Assembly: GCA_964501445.1 (NCBI GenBank)
Contig: CAZCSJ010000010.1
Span: forward strand, 1 to 30,501
DNA: 30,501 bases
Direction of reading: 5' to 3'
Source of the DNA: CAZCSJ01 sp964501445
GTDB lineage: Bacteria; Patescibacteriota; Minisyncoccia; Sungbacterales; HO2-52-23
A model generated the notes under the pieces. That model worked only from the letters and a program-made list of their open reading frames with translations. It ran no database searches and was not told the DNA's origin. Positions 29,101 through 30,501 of the stretch are shown here, in pieces; position 1 is the first letter of the stretch; every line of letters begins with the position of its first letter. The position numbers were made by a program, and so were the translations under genes.

Positions 29101-30501
29101 TTTAGGATCAAATTTCCCGGCAACTTCTCGTAAAATACGTAGGTCACCGGCAGAGCCGTCCTTCAGATGGATAAATACTTCCTTGGCTCGACCGGGATCT
29201 TTTTTCGCAATTTCTTCCACACGATTCTCGAGCCGCTTAAATATATTCTCTTTTGCTTCTAGAAACTCCTCGGATGTCTTTACTTTCGCTTCTCTTTGTC
29301 CAAAATCATCAAACACTTTCAGATACAACGTCTCGTCCCCTCCTGCTTTTTCAGTATACTCACCAAGTAATTTCCGATGAGATCCTGGCAGAGCCTCAAC
29401 TTGATCAGCAAAACGTTTTAAGGTGTTATCTTGCGCGTGACGAATTGCGTCTTTTGCAACTTCGGGCACTTTTTCTTCAACTGCTTTTAAGACCTCAAGG
29501 TTGCGGAGATTGCGGAATGGGCTACCGTCTGATGTAAGTGTTTCGCTCAATACTTTCTCCGCTTTTTGAGGGTCATCCAGTTGAGCAACGGTCTTAACGA
29601 TGGACTCAATTGTTTTTGCTCGCGCCTCTTTTACGTCAGCAACTTTTTCAATCGGAGCTTCGCGCTCCACTTTCCCAATAAGGACCTGATGTCTGAGTTG
29701 GTTTGCAGTGGCGCGCTCGGCGATTTTTTCGGCGGCTTCTTTGTCTCCTTCTTTAAGTCGCGAGGTAAATTGATTCACTTTTTCAAGCTCGCGAGTATAG
29801 CTTTCCAGATGGTTAACCGCTCGTGCGGTCTGTCCACGATCCACCAAAATATTGGCTTCTAGAATTTTTTCGTTGGCAAAATTAAGACGGAGTTCTGCGT
29901 CTTTTTGGGGGTCGATGGTTACCAAAGCGCGAACCTCTCTTCCAATAGCTTTAAAAACATAAAAAGGATTGCCGGGAAGCACGCGTGGTTCAAATTTTAC
30001 AGGTGATGAAAGTGATAGTGCCCCTTCCCCTACGCCGACTAATTCTCTTTCAATTTCTCCGACCCCTTGTTCTTCATCCACACCTGCGAGGTCTTCGCCG
30101 GTAGTAGCAGAAGTCACTGGCCCAAGCTCTATCACATTGTTACCCTCATTCGATTCAGTTACCTGCTCTCCATCATCAAGGGTAATGCGGAGAGTCCTCG
30201 CTTCAGCAGGTATTTCAGTAAAGAGGTGGCGGGCACGGATCCTGATCGATTCATTGGTTGAGTTAGCTTGGCTGCGAGTATATGTGCGAGTGGCAGTGTC
30301 ATCTGGAGCAGTGGGAGAAGGAGTAAAGTGTGATGTGAAGGACGATGATATGAAAGAGGTGGAGATGGGGGTGCGATTAGCCCGTAACCATTGCATTTTA
30401 AGAGACGGGGTGGGGGCAACACTCCCTGTTCCACTGTTTTTCACGGTGAGTGTAAACTCTGTGTCGGTGAGGGAGGCGCTGTAGATCACGAGATCGGGAA
30501 G
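26155..30501 (-). CDS. giant multidomain secreted-type protein with flagellin, Kazal and calcium-binding modules (5' end outside window)
   Basis: The frame is open to the right edge; numbering here starts at the codon 30487-30489. Order: a CARDB-like beta domain beginning LPDLVI at the edge (to about 125); a DUF5667-like helical segment (about 168-245); a long charged helical region (250-850) with two tandem repeats around 598-668 and 679-752; a flagellin N-terminal-like module (851-990) and flagellin C-like helix (1010-1040); three Kazal-like four-cysteine domains (1100-1137, 1175-1212, 1229-1266); two SDGVDNDKDGYxDL calcium-type repeats (1280-1355); an Ig-like domain (about 1365-1444). The linkers are Ser/Thr/Pro-rich. 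No anchor is seen at the C-terminus; any signal peptide is outside the window. The gene is visibly AT-richer than the housekeeping genes. Probably exported; function unknown. Confidence 0.85.
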   Translation of the reverse strand, partial: LPDLVIYSASLTDTEFTLTVKNSGTGSVAPTPSLKMQWLRANRTPISTSFISSSFTSHFTPSPTAPDDTATRTYTRSQANSTNESIRIRARHLFTEIPAEARTLRITLDDGEQVTESNEGNNVIELGPVTSATTGEDLAGVDEEQGVGEIERELVGVGEGALSLSSPVKFEPRVLPGNPFYVFKAIGREVRALVTIDPQKDAELRLNFANEKILEANILVDRGQTARAVNHLESYTRELEKVNQFTSRLKEGDKEAAEKIAERATANQLRHQVLIGKVEREAPIEKVADVKEARAKTIESIVKTVAQLDDPQKAEKVLSETLTSDGSPFRNLRNLEVLKAVEEKVPEVAKDAIRHAQDNTLKRFADQVEALPGSHRKLLGEYTEKAGGDETLYLKVFDDFGQREAKVKTSEEFLEAKENIFKRLENRVEEIAKKDPGRAKEVFIHLKDGSAGDLRILREVAGKFDPKIVAPLTEVKKAAEEKFIATIKDPAFFEKEIKRAVDTKQIALLEEIKPRLTPQERETVTKLEGELTKHITDKIKFAKGAEEQRTLVKVFTDDDPRSLEVIGRIFEKEKAVREALLKTQLENVKVRVGLSEEATVILNHVRSLAEQASVEQETYAEWRDMIADLEQLETLPRTSSQIRTETLSELHNLILGAPDNARRIVDIAASEVSQKDASQEVVAVLTRMRSLAEQAAVEEETYAEWRGLISDYETLELNVQLSDRFRKKALPRLRGLILGTSEDARRIIEIITSELSRIEGAKNRVLEQGRQALTSTAPEDGSARLLLEELKPAKIKEAMRRFKPETSPSVITKSEIGDLRSQFQQKIEALQKEIDRLYEELFSKQSRVPSYLLLASLRVNPNIHALNAQRHLGVTQARLNRSMERLSSGLRINRSSDDAEGLAIAEKFSAETQSLMKSVQDANDAITPLQAAESMANEAANILRRMRELAVQSSSETLSEEEHTSDIGVYALLREEIKRISEVTEYNTLDLLDNTTTTFEFEIDEIDGIDNKENARRTIGGIDNLLRSVKSQREQLLKKAKEVSRSSEEEINKMRSLLQEIRAHWKTKALLKKEKATSEVIKEIPEQQGKVPAPVELKDYGYRAVCTQLYDPVCGGDGKTYSNRCVAEQQNKIKIAYEGECKVLLPKASAPSVEVFTPESVKISEPVKSVEPIKTEFVEACTKDYVPLCGVNNLTYTNKCFIAQAKVEIQYAGECKQISTTTTEPIKTESATTACSKEYFPICGTDNKTYTNACYAKQVGIGVQYSGECKEVIQPSSSPVTVVYQCSDGVDNDKDGYIDLKDVGCTDTKDNDETNIVSAPVTSSTVVYQCSDGVDNDKDGYVDLKDPGCTDTKDNDETNVVTAPSSTTTITKPTISSFTTSATVITKGQSATLSWSVVGASSIVLSPTKETLTESGKKVMTPSLTTTYTITATNAAGSMSASLTVTVK
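26425..27192 (-). other. Kazal-like and calcium-binding-type repeat region of the giant protein
   Basis: Three domains share the pattern C-x7-C-G-x(2)-N/G-x-TY-x-N-x-C...Y-x-GEC (cysteines 1102/1110/1121/1137 in the first). This matches Kazal inhibitor cores but lacks one cysteine pair of the six-cysteine form. They are followed by two near-identical 32-residue units with the DxDNDxDGxxD pattern of EF-hand-like loops, two cysteines each. Confidence 0.8.
27370..27939 (-). other. flagellin-like module inside the giant protein
   Basis: Residues 855-990 follow the flagellin D0/D1 N-terminal pattern: VNPNIHALNAQRHL, RSMERLSSGLRINRSSDDAE, GLAIAEKF, ANDAITPLQAAESMANEA, ILRRMRELAVQSSSETLS, and RISEVTEYN before LLDN. 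The segment GGIDNLLRSVKSQREQL (1016-1032) resembles the start of the flagellin C-terminal helix. Confidence 0.9.

Noticed and set aside
1..30501. CRISPR array, rRNA genes or flagellar operon
   Set aside because: No regularly spaced direct repeats, no rRNA sequence and no flagellar export, hook or motor gene were seen; the flagellin module stands alone.
1..30501. TGA recoded as glycine (Gracilibacteria/SR1 code)
   Set aside because: cobO, pth, yqeY, the toxin and the cysteine-rich gene end properly at TGA, and no conserved domain is interrupted by it.

Overview
The window looks like a chromosomal segment from a Candidate Phyla Radiation (Patescibacteria) bacterium, most likely of the Parcubacteria type. 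This is an inference. It rests on compact operons of housekeeping genes, many starts without a Shine-Dalgarno sequence, a ComEC split into permease and hydrolase, an adenosylcobalamin-dependent ribonucleotide reductase beside a cobalamin adenosyltransferase, a DUF5667-type secreted protein, and TGA used as an ordinary stop (which argues against Gracilibacteria/SR1). Two runs of 100 Ns (6429-6528 and 15127-15226) are scaffold gaps, and both distort the genes around them.

Left part (1-2980, plus strand): the end of an unknown gene, an alpha/beta hydrolase whose 3' end overlaps a tRNA-Pro(GGG), a perfect 60-nt three-way-junction palindrome, pyrF and pyrE (the last steps of UMP synthesis), and a 55-residue cysteine-rich miniprotein. 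Minus strand 2987-9762: ndk, a ComEC-type metallo-hydrolase and permease, the 3' part of cobO, and class II nrdJ carrying a 361-residue intein placed exactly before the radical cysteine. A 640-bp non-coding block (9763-10405) holds the nrdJ promoter and several nested palindromes.

Minus strand 10406-17195 is a long cell-division, translation and secretion cluster: lepB, a HisRS-like gene, a HIT hydrolase, rpsU, a small membrane protein, a terminator, then yqeY, ybeY, ftsA and ftsZ, with a large foldable leader before ftsZ. A compact divergent promoter separates lepB from the plus-strand run pth, dprA, topA and rel (17239-22686), whose genes overlap or abut. Converging on rel are parB and parA. 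dprA and comEC together suggest natural competence.

From about 24600 the character changes. There is a tRNA-Leu locus with one intact tRNA-Leu(CAA) and scattered pieces of a second tRNA-Leu gene. Two tRNA 3' ends bracket a RelE/Phd-like toxin-antitoxin pair, as at an integration hotspot. To the right lie a HAD phosphatase and a very large, relatively AT-rich secreted-type protein (26155 to beyond the right edge). Its visible order is CARDB-like, DUF5667-like, long helical region with tandem repeats, flagellin N-terminal module, three Kazal-like domains, two calcium-binding-type repeats, and an Ig-like domain. A flagellin module joined to protease-inhibitor-like domains, with no flagellar gene in view, is the most striking item here. 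It may be an appendage or host-contact protein.
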